Below, piece after piece: positions 1 through 5,576 of a stretch of 5,576 bases of DNA. The stretch is from the NCBI GenBank assembly GCA_029558215.1, contig JAKQFZ010000333.1:1-5576 (forward strand), in the 5' to 3' direction. The stretch's first letter is position 1. Each line of letters begins with the position of its first letter. The DNA comes from Candidatus Omnitrophota bacterium (GTDB lineage Bacteria; Hinthialibacterota; Hinthialibacteria; JAKQFZ01). The notes under the pieces are model-generated. The model ran no database searches and was not told the DNA's origin. It saw only the letters and a program-made list of their open reading frames with translations. The position numbers and the translations under genes are program-made.

Positions 1-120
1 CAAACCAAGAGCATAGTAGATAGCATATTCATGAGATATATCCAAGTTGACACGGCTCCTGGAAAAAGGAGATTCATGAGTATGTTTGTGCGGAGAAGTA
101 AGAGTTTGTGTGCTTTGGCG

Positions 121-148
121 TTGACAACCCAGAAAACGGATATAGAAT
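121..148 (+). promoter_or_regulatory. Predicted sigma70-type promoter for the receiver-protein gene
   Basis: A perfect -35 hexamer TTGACA lies at 121-126, followed by a 16-nt spacer and TAGAAT at 143-148, which matches the TATAAT consensus at five of six positions. Transcription would begin near 155, giving a leader of about 110 nt before the start codon at 269. The leader includes a small C4/G4 hairpin (182-192) and a GCCC/GGGC hairpin (239-249). A second TTGACA at 47-52 has no acceptable -10 partner. The call rests on hexamer match and spacing only. Confidence 0.6.
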
Positions 149-248
149 CAAGAATAGAAGTCGGGTTGCTTTGTTGTTGCCCCCCAGTGGGGTCTGTTGT
201 TGGCTGGAGAGAAGGTCGGATGAAAACGATCGATTCTTGCCCTGCGGG

Positions 249-266
249 CTGCTTACGGAGAAGCAG
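249..266 (+). promoter_or_regulatory. Shine-Dalgarno site inside a hairpin loop
   Basis: CTGCTT (249-254) is the exact reverse complement of AAGCAG (261-266). The 6-nt loop between them, ACGGAG, contains the GGAG Shine-Dalgarno core at 257-260, eight nucleotides before the ATG at 269. The site fixes the start of the receiver-protein gene. Having the ribosome-binding core in a loop is unusual and could modulate initiation. A competing GCCC/GGGC hairpin (239-249) shares base 249, so the two stems cannot both form fully. The pairing is seen directly; any regulatory role is inference. Confidence 0.5.
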
Positions 267-268
267 AA

Positions 269-1501
269 ATGAGAACACCCCGGATTGGGTGGCAGGAAAG
301 TCAGCGATGTCTCTTGCGCATCCCAGCGCATATCCTTGTCATTTCTATGGTTCTGATGTGCCTTCCTGAAGGCATCTCAGGCTTTGGCGGTATGGGGGAG
401 AATATCTTCTCAAGTCCGTTGCTTCGCGTGGCGTTCTGCCTGTTCATGGCAGGCTTTCTTGACCTGGTCTGGCTGGGGCGCATAGCGCAATGCCACGCTT
501 CACAGGAACCGGGATTCAGCACGACATACTCCGACGGAAACACCGGCAAACACAAACCGTCGGCAAGCGAGTTGAGTGGCTCAACAGAAATTGTGAGTAT
601 GAACGATCTCATTTCGCTGCAGGTGGATAGGCTGCGCATGCTTGCGGGTGCTGATACGGATTTCGCTTTTCAATCCAGTCGTCATCTCTTTACCGTCTGC
701 GTTGATTCGGAAGAGATACGTCGAGCCATGGATTTGATGTGCCGTGTTGTTGTTCAAGGGCAACAAGAGTTTGGCAGAATGATCATCCGAACGCAGAATG
801 TTGCTGTCGAGCAGGGCTTCTGCACCCGCAATCCTTGGGCAAAACCAGGCTGCTATGTGCTGTTGACGGTTTCCGATCTGGATGCCGATGAAAGCCGGCG
901 CCAGTGGGGTGAGACATCGAGCCTCGATGCGCCCACATGTCAGTTCACCGATGATCAACTGGCACGGCAGATCAAAAGCCTCTTTGAAGTGGTTGCTGAA
1001 CACGGCGGATTTATGAGGATCAGAGGCAAGTTGCGTGAGGGCGTTGAAATCGGTCTTTTCCTGCCGATTGCCGAAGCTCTGGATCGGGATATTACCCAGT
1101 ATGTCGAACGCGCCAGAAGTCAGTCTTCGGGTGTGATTTTGCTGGCCGAAGATGAGGATTTTATCAGGGAACTGACCGTGAAATTCCTCAAGAATGCCGG
1201 TTACTATGTTCTGGTTGCGCACGATGGTCTCGAAGCCAGAAAACTCTTTGAGAAGTATGCCGACTACATCGATCTTCTGCTCTTGGATGTGGTCATGCCT
1301 CGTGCGGATGGGCACAGCGTCTACGTTCATGCCAAAGAACTCCGCCCGGATGTTCCCATTCTCTTCTGTACGGGATTTGGTCTCAACTCCCTTGAGACGA
1401 GATTCATCTCCGACCAGCATCTCAACGTCATCCTGAAACCCTATACATCGGCTCTTCTGTTAGGCAAGATATCTGAAGTTCTCGAGAGCTCAGTTTCCTG
1501 A
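269..1501 (+). CDS. Membrane-anchored receiver-domain protein with degenerate histidine-kinase ATPase domain
   Basis: A 410-residue two-component-type protein. Residues about 17-36 and 51-70 are hydrophobic and, with arginines at 2, 5, 13 and 17, predict a two-helix anchor with the rest in the cytoplasm. Residues 80-110 form a polar linker. Residues about 111-268 align by eye with the ATPase (HATPase_c) domain of hybrid sensor kinases: IRTQNV at 173-178, PGCYVLLTVSD at 193-203 and FLPIAEA at 264-270 match typical family strings. The catalytic features are gone: the N-box Asn falls at Arg159/Val160, the G1 box DxGxG is Asp203 followed by LDAD, and the glycine-rich G2 loop is replaced near 231-235. 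No phosphoacceptor His domain is present. Residues 287-408 are a CheY-like receiver with Glu294/Asp295, phosphoacceptor Asp340 (LLLLDVVMP), Thr368 and Lys390 all in place. It has no DNA-binding or enzymatic output domain. The start is supported by GGAG at 257-260. It probably receives phosphate from a separate kinase; its partner is unknown. The alternative start Met111 (599) would drop the anchor and lacks a good ribosome-binding site. Confidence 0.92.
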   Translation: MRTPRIGWQESQRCLLRIPAHILVISMVLMCLPEGISGFGGMGENIFSSPLLRVAFCLFMAGFLDLVWLGRIAQCHASQEPGFSTTYSDGNTGKHKPSASELSGSTEIVSMNDLISLQVDRLRMLAGADTDFAFQSSRHLFTVCVDSEEIRRAMDLMCRVVVQGQQEFGRMIIRTQNVAVEQGFCTRNPWAKPGCYVLLTVSDLDADESRRQWGETSSLDAPTCQFTDDQLARQIKSLFEVVAEHGGFMRIRGKLREGVEIGLFLPIAEALDRDITQYVERARSQSSGVILLAEDEDFIRELTVKFLKNAGYYVLVAHDGLEARKLFEKYADYIDLLLLDVVMPRADGHSVYVHAKELRPDVPILFCTGFGLNSLETRFISDQHLNVILKPYTSALLLGKISEVLESSVS

Positions 1502-1640
1502 TTCCGGCTGGTCAGGTCATCCCCCGGAGACGTACGGCTCAGTCCCACACAGCGAAAGCATTTTGCAGGACTCGACGCTCGTGATAGTCTCCCTTGCAGA
1601 ATTGTCTTGACGAATCTTCGCGGCGGATGATTGAAGACGA
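1502..1640 (+). other. Spacer between the two large genes
   Basis: No intrinsic terminator is visible: the best stem right at the gene end is a 5-bp CCTGA/TCAGG (1497-1501 with 1512-1516) with no following T-run. No promoter with acceptable spacing is visible either; TTGACG at 1607-1612 has no -10 at 16-18 nt. Read-through from the upstream gene is therefore plausible but not shown. A five-codon ATG ORF (1627-1644) ends inside the ATGA that starts the next gene. Confidence 0.45.
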
Positions 1641-4600
1641 ATGAGTCTGAATTGGTTCCGATCGGTTGAAGAATATCTTTACCGGAGGCTTTCCTGCGTT
1701 GCGGGAATCCTCGTCGTGATTTTTGTCTCATCGCTTGCCTGGATGGGACAAAGGGAGATGCCCGCAGGAACTCCGGGTTTGACAAAAGGGCTCATCTCCC
1801 TTGGCATCGCCACGTTTCTCATGGTTCTCGCCTTCCGTTGGCCATCACGCCAAGAGGATGTCCGCCAAGAGATTGAGAACTGTTCTTTGGCTCGAGGATG
1901 GACTCTGGTCTATGGGCTTACGTTCCTGGCAGCTTTGTACGGAGCCTATCGGTGGCGGATGCGATACGGGCTGATCTTCTGGATGCTGCCTGTCATGCCT
2001 CTCGCACTGCTGAGCGTTTGCGCCCAACGCTTCCGGGTTCTCAGTCACTGGCTGCCCGCGTATGGAAGCCTTGTTGTATCAGCCTTGGGAACGGCAGCGG
2101 CCTGTCTGTACTTCAGGATGAACCGTCTCAAACCGGCAATCATCCTTCTCCTGTTCATGCTTGCGTGTTACTGGATTCTCTGGCTGGATGACAGAAGACT
2201 TTTGAGGATTCCCACACGAAAATCCTTGATCGCTTTCACAAGATCGCATGTGGTGCCTCTGTTCCTTCTAGGTTCCCTCGTGGTGGCTTTTCTCGTCCGA
2301 AGGGCTCTGCCTGTGGCACTGCCGGAGTGGGTCTTCGCAACTCTTTTGATACCGATTTTCCTTCTTTTCGAGAGAAGCTACAGTCCCGATCTCCCGAGTG
2401 TCACGAGCAATGCCGCCGCTGACAACGTAGGTGGGCGTCCCTGGAGACCATGGATTTCCTGGTGCCTGGTACTGCTGTCGTGTCTCTGTGCCGCGTTGTG
2501 TTCCTACCTGGGATGGAAAGGTTCGATTGAACTTGAGTTCCGATTCTTGGGGCTTGTCGCGCCTGTTCTCTGGTTCGCCGGGGTCTTGACCATCGCGAGA
2601 GTGAGTCGCAAGCCCATTCTGTGGTCAGGCATTCTGTTATCAGTACTGCTGCAATTGGGCGCTGCTTCTATGTGGTGGAGCAAGAAGCACCCGAATGCGG
2701 CGTTGCTGCCGTTCTTTCTCTCCTGGATTCCCGCCCTGGTGGCAACGGTCTGGATCGATCGCCTGCGCGGGCTGAAGCCTTCCAAACCCATTGCGCCTCG
2801 TTGGCGGATTTGGGAAGTTGTCGCGCTTGTGCTCATCCTCGGTGTGGCTTCGTACTTTCGTTATTGGAGACTTCTGGAGATTCCCTATGGAATCTGGTTC
2901 GATGAAGCGCGTGAGGCGATGGACGGGATGGCTCCCTTTGAGGGCAAACCGTACAGCCCACTTGCATACTATGCCTGGAGTGGAACGCTCTCGTTCAACG
3001 CATATCTGCTGGCGTTGTGCTACAAGGTATTCGGATTTGGTCTGGGAACAGCTCGTGGCCTGGTCGCGACGACTGGGGTTGTGACGGTGTTGGCCACCTA
3101 CCTGCTCGGTCGTATGCTCATCGGTCGCGCACCGGCACTTGTCTCCGCCTCGATGCTGGCGTGTTCCGGCTGGCACGTCAATTTCACGCGCTTCTTTATG
3201 GAGCCGCCACTCTCGGTTTTGTTTGTTGTCCTCTGCTTCTTTTTCCTGCTTCGAGGGCTTCGCGGGCGTCGTTGTACCGACTTTCTCCTCTGTGGAGCGA
3301 TGGCCGGTTTTGGCATCATGACTTACGCGCCGACAAGGCTCCTTGTCGTCATGCTCGTCGTTCTCTTTCTCCATCAGTGTCTCAGTCGGAAAAAGTTCTT
3401 CAGAACATTCTGGTATGCTCCTCTTCTGATCATGCTTGGCGGACAGCTCACCAGCTGTCCAATCAACGTAGCAGCCTTCACGGATTCGGCGATGTTCACC
3501 GCCCGGATGAAACAGACCACGGTGTTCAAAGCGGGCAAACCTCGCGAACAAGCCTGGAAAGACGTTCGCATGAGCACTGGCAAGCACTTGCTGATGTTCA
3601 ACTACAAGGGCGATCCGAACGCGCGTCATGGAATTGCACTTTCTCCAAAACTGGATCCATTGACAGCCGCCTTCTTCGCACTGGGTATTCTTGTGTGCGT
3701 TTTTCGGTGGCGGCACTGGGAGTCGGCGCTGCTTGCGTTCTGGCTCCTGATCGGGCTTCTGGCCGGGATTCTGACACTGGAATGGGAAGCGCCGCAGTCC
3801 TGTCGAACACAGTTGGTGATCCCCGCCGCGATGCTGCTTGCCGGTGTGCCGTTCTCCATCTTCTGGCACCAGTTGAAGGGGCTTTGGGGACGGTGGCGAT
3901 GGATTCCGTTTTTTGCCGCTGTGCTGCCGCTGCTGGTCTGGTTGACTATATGGAACTACCGTTATTACTTCGTCCGAACGCAGGCGGATCAAAACGTCTA
4001 TGAAGAATTCGTGGGGCGCGACACAAGCATTGCGCGATATCTGGCGACCCAGGATCTTGACGAGAATTTCTTCGTGCATCAACAGTCGCCAAATGACTAT
4101 CCGGCAATTCCGTTCCTTCTCAACAGGCGAGACATCCCTGGAGTCCTCTATCAGATGCCGGACTATATCCCGATGCGAATGCAGACCGGCAAGAAACTGC
4201 ATTATCTGTTGGAGCCCTATCGAACGCCATTCCCCGAAGAGCTCTTCAAACACTACTATCCGGGGGGGCAGTACCATCTGTTCGAAGACCCCTGGAAGAA
4301 ACCCATATTCTATACCTATGTCGTATCGGCGGATGAAGTGGCTTCAATCATTGGTCTCTCTGCGTCCTATCGCGCAATATCCGATCCGTTGGGTCAGCAG
4401 GGAGAATGGAAACGTGTTGAGCGCTCTCCTTTTGATCTGCTGGTCGGTGACAACGCGCCAAGCACATTTCCTGTTCGAGGGCATTGGACTGGAAGCGTCT
4501 TCATTGAGCAGTCTGCTGATTACCTGCTCTCCTGGAGTGATGGAGAACCGATCTGCATTGCCTTGGACAATGAACCGTTGCCCGAGGAAGGCCAACCAGA

Positions 4601-5168
4601 AATACCTGTGAGTCTGATTCGAGGCTGGCACAACGTGGAGATCGTGCGCACCGTCAACAGCGCAAACAGTCCATTCCGCCTCATGTTCAAAATGGGGGCG
4701 GCTAAGGCAGAACAGTTCAAATCCGAGGCATTCTGTGCGAGAACCATGCCGGATTTAGGCTACTACGGACGTTATTATGCCAACTTGGACTGGGCTCAAC
4801 CTGCGAGTTATGGGATCATCCAGCCGACAATTTCCATTCGATGGCACCCCGAACCTGTTCGAGGCAGGCTGCATTGGTCGGGGAAATGGTCTGCCTATTT
4901 GAACGCAGAAAAACCCGGGCAATACGGTTTTCTGATCCGATGCAACGCATATTGCCGAATAGAGGTTGACGGAAAGCAGGTGCTTGAACAGCCCGAGAGA
5001 CATCAAAATCCAGGACGCGCCAACATTCCTCTGGAAGCCGGCGAGCATGTCTTGGAAATCTTCTACAAGGAACCGGGACAGTACTCAGAATTGCATGTGC
5101 TCTGGGCACCACCGGGAGGTCGTGAGGAGATAATCCCGTACGACAAGATTCGCCCAAAGTTTGACTGA
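1641..5168 (+). CDS. Large GT39-family (PMT/ArnT-like) membrane glycosyltransferase with C-terminal PA14-like domains
   Basis: A 1175-residue polytopic protein. Residues 1-385 contain about 12 hydrophobic segments (near 17-35, 47-65, 87-103, 108-126, 140-158, 164-181, 203-220, 228-243, 271-290, 301-319, 325-344, 354-371) and match no family I recognise. The GT-C core runs from about 391 to 775: a first helix, then the extracytoplasmic loop acidic pair in WFDEAREA (Asp421, Glu422), PLAYYAW near 440, the helix bundle to about 603, a TRFFMEPP segment whose Glu521 may be the second catalytic acid, an Arg-containing TYAPTR at 561-566, and further helices at about 672-771. Family members transfer sugars from polyprenyl-phosphate carriers outside the cytoplasmic membrane; donor and acceptor here are unknown. 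Residues 780-940 look like a soluble extracytoplasmic segment. Residues 945-1020 and 1036-1172 resemble PA14-like beta-sandwiches, the second the more complete (YYGRYY at 1041-1046, HWSGKWSAYL at 1078-1087, EVDGKQV at 1108-1114, LEAGEHVLEIFY at 1131-1142). ArnT- or PMT-type enzymes are typically around 500-750 residues, so both ends are extensions. An in-frame TGA at 1632-1634 rules out an upstream start. The ribosome-binding site is weak (GAAGA, 1633-1637). An O-mannosyltransferase versus lipid-glycan role cannot be decided. Confidence 0.93.
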   Translation: MSLNWFRSVEEYLYRRLSCVAGILVVIFVSSLAWMGQREMPAGTPGLTKGLISLGIATFLMVLAFRWPSRQEDVRQEIENCSLARGWTLVYGLTFLAALYGAYRWRMRYGLIFWMLPVMPLALLSVCAQRFRVLSHWLPAYGSLVVSALGTAAACLYFRMNRLKPAIILLLFMLACYWILWLDDRRLLRIPTRKSLIAFTRSHVVPLFLLGSLVVAFLVRRALPVALPEWVFATLLIPIFLLFERSYSPDLPSVTSNAAADNVGGRPWRPWISWCLVLLSCLCAALCSYLGWKGSIELEFRFLGLVAPVLWFAGVLTIARVSRKPILWSGILLSVLLQLGAASMWWSKKHPNAALLPFFLSWIPALVATVWIDRLRGLKPSKPIAPRWRIWEVVALVLILGVASYFRYWRLLEIPYGIWFDEAREAMDGMAPFEGKPYSPLAYYAWSGTLSFNAYLLALCYKVFGFGLGTARGLVATTGVVTVLATYLLGRMLIGRAPALVSASMLACSGWHVNFTRFFMEPPLSVLFVVLCFFFLLRGLRGRRCTDFLLCGAMAGFGIMTYAPTRLLVVMLVVLFLHQCLSRKKFFRTFWYAPLLIMLGGQLTSCPINVAAFTDSAMFTARMKQTTVFKAGKPREQAWKDVRMSTGKHLLMFNYKGDPNARHGIALSPKLDPLTAAFFALGILVCVFRWRHWESALLAFWLLIGLLAGILTLEWEAPQSCRTQLVIPAAMLLAGVPFSIFWHQLKGLWGRWRWIPFFAAVLPLLVWLTIWNYRYYFVRTQADQNVYEEFVGRDTSIARYLATQDLDENFFVHQQSPNDYPAIPFLLNRRDIPGVLYQMPDYIPMRMQTGKKLHYLLEPYRTPFPEELFKHYYPGGQYHLFEDPWKKPIFYTYVVSADEVASIIGLSASYRAISDPLGQQGEWKRVERSPFDLLVGDNAPSTFPVRGHWTGSVFIEQSADYLLSWSDGEPICIALDNEPLPEEGQPEIPVSLIRGWHNVEIVRTVNSANSPFRLMFKMGAAKAEQFKSEAFCARTMPDLGYYGRYYANLDWAQPASYGIIQPTISIRWHPEPVRGRLHWSGKWSAYLNAEKPGQYGFLIRCNAYCRIEVDGKQVLEQPERHQNPGRANIPLEAGEHVLEIFYKEPGQYSELHVLWAPPGGREEIIPYDKIRPKFD

Positions 5169-5296
5169 TCCTCTCTCCTGAAACCAGATTCAAGAAATCA
5201 TGATTCTCTTCAGAAGAATGCCTGGAGGGGCGGGTAAGGTTTGGGCTCCTGCAGCAGCTTGCAAGGGATCAGGTTCGGACGGTATAGGGGAAATCT

Positions 5297-5315
5297 TCCG
5301 GACAGAATCCGGACA
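5297..5315 (+). repeat. Two 8-bp direct repeats 11 bp apart, possible regulator-binding site
   Basis: TCCGGACA occurs at 5297-5304 and again at 5308-5315, one helical turn apart, ending 7 bp before the -35 hexamer at 5323. Each copy contains the palindrome TCCGGA, so the pair can also be read as an inverted repeat. A related CGGAC lies at 5276-5280, 23 bp upstream of its first counterpart. Position and spacing are typical of activator sites, for example those of OmpR/PhoB-type response regulators, which bind direct repeats of 11-bp period. The identity of any binding protein is unknown. Confidence 0.5.
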
Positions 5316-5322
5316 AATTCGA

Positions 5323-5351
5323 TTGACAACTTTTTGAGAATTCAGTATATA
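5323..5351 (+). promoter_or_regulatory. Strong predicted sigma70-type promoter
   Basis: A perfect -35 TTGACA (5323-5328), an optimal 17-nt spacer and a -10 TATATA (5346-5351) within an A+T-rich stretch make this the best promoter in the window. Transcription should start near 5358 and run rightward. No large ORF follows inside the window, so the transcript is either a leader for a gene beyond 5576 or a non-coding RNA. Confidence 0.65.
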
Positions 5352-5379
5352 TGGAATCTGTAAGGTAGCGAGGAGATCT

Positions 5380-5424
5380 GTGAACTTAGCCGCATCTGGA
5401 CATTTCTCACAGACTGATTCTTAA
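5380..5424 (+). CDS. Possible 14-codon small ORF (leader-peptide sized)
   Basis: A GTG codon at 5380 is preceded by AGGAG (5371-5375) with a 4-nt gap and opens a frame reading MNLAASGHFSQTDS before TAA at 5422-5424. It begins about 20 nt after the predicted transcription start. There is no run of a regulatory amino acid as in classical attenuation leaders and no recognisable similarity. Its start codon lies in the left arm of a perfect 7-bp inverted repeat, TCTGTGA (5377-5383) and TCACAGA (5407-5413). A tiny ORF with a good ribosome-binding site can occur by chance, so this is tentative. Confidence 0.22.
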   Translation: MNLAASGHFSQTDS

Positions 5425-5496
5425 CGTTCTAGTAAACGATTACATCATCTAGGTTCTGGTTCTCCTACGAGCGAACATCTTCATCGCTTGCTTGTT

Positions 5497-5547
5497 GAGC
5501 CTCTGTAGCTATCAGTGATAGGGGCTCCTTGGTGGCGGATAGAGGAG
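5497..5547 (+). promoter_or_regulatory. Competing stem-loops around a consensus Shine-Dalgarno
   Basis: GAGCCTCT (5497-5504) can pair with AGGGGCTC (5520-5527) as an 8-bp stem including one G-U pair; an alternative inner stem is CTATC/GATAG (5509-5513 with 5517-5521). CTCCT (5525-5529) is also the exact complement of AGGAG (5543-5547), part of the AGGAGGTG Shine-Dalgarno match. Because bases 5525-5527 belong to both helices, forming one disrupts the other. That is the logic of a translational on/off leader. The pairings are seen in the sequence; the regulatory function and the gene controlled are inference. Confidence 0.3.
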
Positions 5548-5576
5548 GTGGTTGTAGGGCATAACAACAGAGAAGA

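Larger units (their letters stand above)
5169..5576 (+). other. Non-coding region downstream of the glycosyltransferase, with a promoter and structured leader
   Basis: About 400 bases without a convincing protein gene. The first part (5169-5290) shows only weak inverted repeats, such as the palindrome AATCATGATT at 5196-5205 and ATTCT/AGAAT at 5203-5219, and no hairpin followed by a T-run, so no intrinsic terminator for the glycosyltransferase is visible. From 5297 on there are phased direct repeats, a strong promoter, a possible tiny ORF, several stem-loops and a purine-rich AGGAGGTG at 5543-5550 that matches the Shine-Dalgarno consensus. This resembles the promoter and leader of a + strand gene starting beyond the window. 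No known riboswitch class was recognised by eye. Confidence 0.5.

Noticed and set aside
74..331. An 85-codon - strand ORF in the upstream region.
   Set aside because: Low-complexity composition, no family resemblance, and it overlaps the promoter and the start of the receiver-protein gene.
1..369. A + strand frame open from the left edge to 369, with a good AAGGAG before an ATG at 76.
   Set aside because: The product is Cys/Arg/Ser-rich without recognisable features, it runs across the predicted promoter at 121-148, and it overlaps the well-supported gene at 269 by 101 bases. A C-terminal fragment of an upstream gene cannot be fully excluded.
581..1420. A 279-codon - strand ORF antisense to the receiver-protein gene.
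   Set aside because: It mirrors the coding frame of a protein with clear receiver motifs; its own product shows no domain pattern.
2640..4277. A 545-codon - strand ORF antisense to the glycosyltransferase.
   Set aside because: Long but rich in Arg, His, Gln, Pro and Glu with no domain; it is a shadow produced by the codon bias of the sense gene.
3017..4611. Two + strand ORFs (328 and 203 codons) in alternative frames inside the glycosyltransferase gene.
   Set aside because: The 1175-codon frame is continuous through this region with coherent membrane helices, so these are out-of-frame shadows rather than evidence of a frameshift.
5203..5219. ATTCT/AGAAT inverted repeat as a terminator for the glycosyltransferase gene.
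   Set aside because: The stem is short and A+T-rich and is not followed by a T-run.
5381..5411. TGTGA and TCACA half-sites resembling a CRP operator.
   Set aside because: The halves are about 20 or more bases apart rather than 6, and they lie downstream of the promoter; they fit an RNA stem better.
5548..5576. GTG at 5548 as the start of a gene running off the right edge.
   Set aside because: The codon overlaps the Shine-Dalgarno match itself, leaving no spacing, and only nine codons are visible.
1..5576. CRISPR arrays, insertion-sequence ends, tRNA or rRNA genes.
   Set aside because: No regularly spaced long repeats, no transposase-like ORF with terminal inverted repeats, and no tRNA cloverleaf or rRNA signature was found by eye on either strand.

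Overview
The window holds two complete protein genes on the + strand, a short leader before the first and about 400 bases of non-coding DNA after the second. Strong sigma70-type promoter hexamers, Shine-Dalgarno sites and the protein families indicate a bacterium, and base composition looks slightly above 50% G+C by eye. A very large membrane GT39-type glycosyltransferase and a hybrid-kinase-derived receiver protein would suit an environmental Gram-negative lineage. Nothing here fixes the phylum, so I do not name one.

Layout. Bases 1-268 are an upstream region with a good promoter (TTGACA-N16-TAGAAT, 121-148), a roughly 110-nt untranslated leader, and a Shine-Dalgarno site in the loop of a perfect 6-bp hairpin just before the first start codon. 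Bases 269-1501 encode a 410-residue protein with two predicted membrane helices, a histidine-kinase ATPase domain that has lost its ATP-binding motifs, and a complete phosphoacceptor receiver domain. Bases 1502-1640 are a 139-bp spacer with no clear terminator or promoter. Bases 1641-5168 encode a 1175-residue polytopic glycosyltransferase: about 12 N-terminal membrane helices of unknown role, a GT39/PMT-like GT-C core, an extracytoplasmic segment, and two C-terminal PA14-like beta-sandwich modules. Bases 5169-5576 are non-coding except for a possible 14-codon ORF. They carry direct repeats 11 bp apart just upstream of a textbook promoter (TTGACA-N17-TATATA), then a structured leader that probably belongs to a gene starting beyond the right edge.

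How the parts may work together. The two large genes are co-directional and could be co-transcribed, but the 139-bp gap does not prove it. The first looks like a membrane-tethered phospho-receiver without kinase activity or a DNA-binding output. The second should move a sugar from a polyprenyl-phosphate donor to an unknown acceptor at the outer face of the cytoplasmic membrane, with the PA14-like modules possibly binding glycan. A regulatory link between them is only inference. The least conventional parts are the pseudo-ATPase/receiver protein, the glycosyltransferase architecture, and the regulated-looking leader at the right edge.
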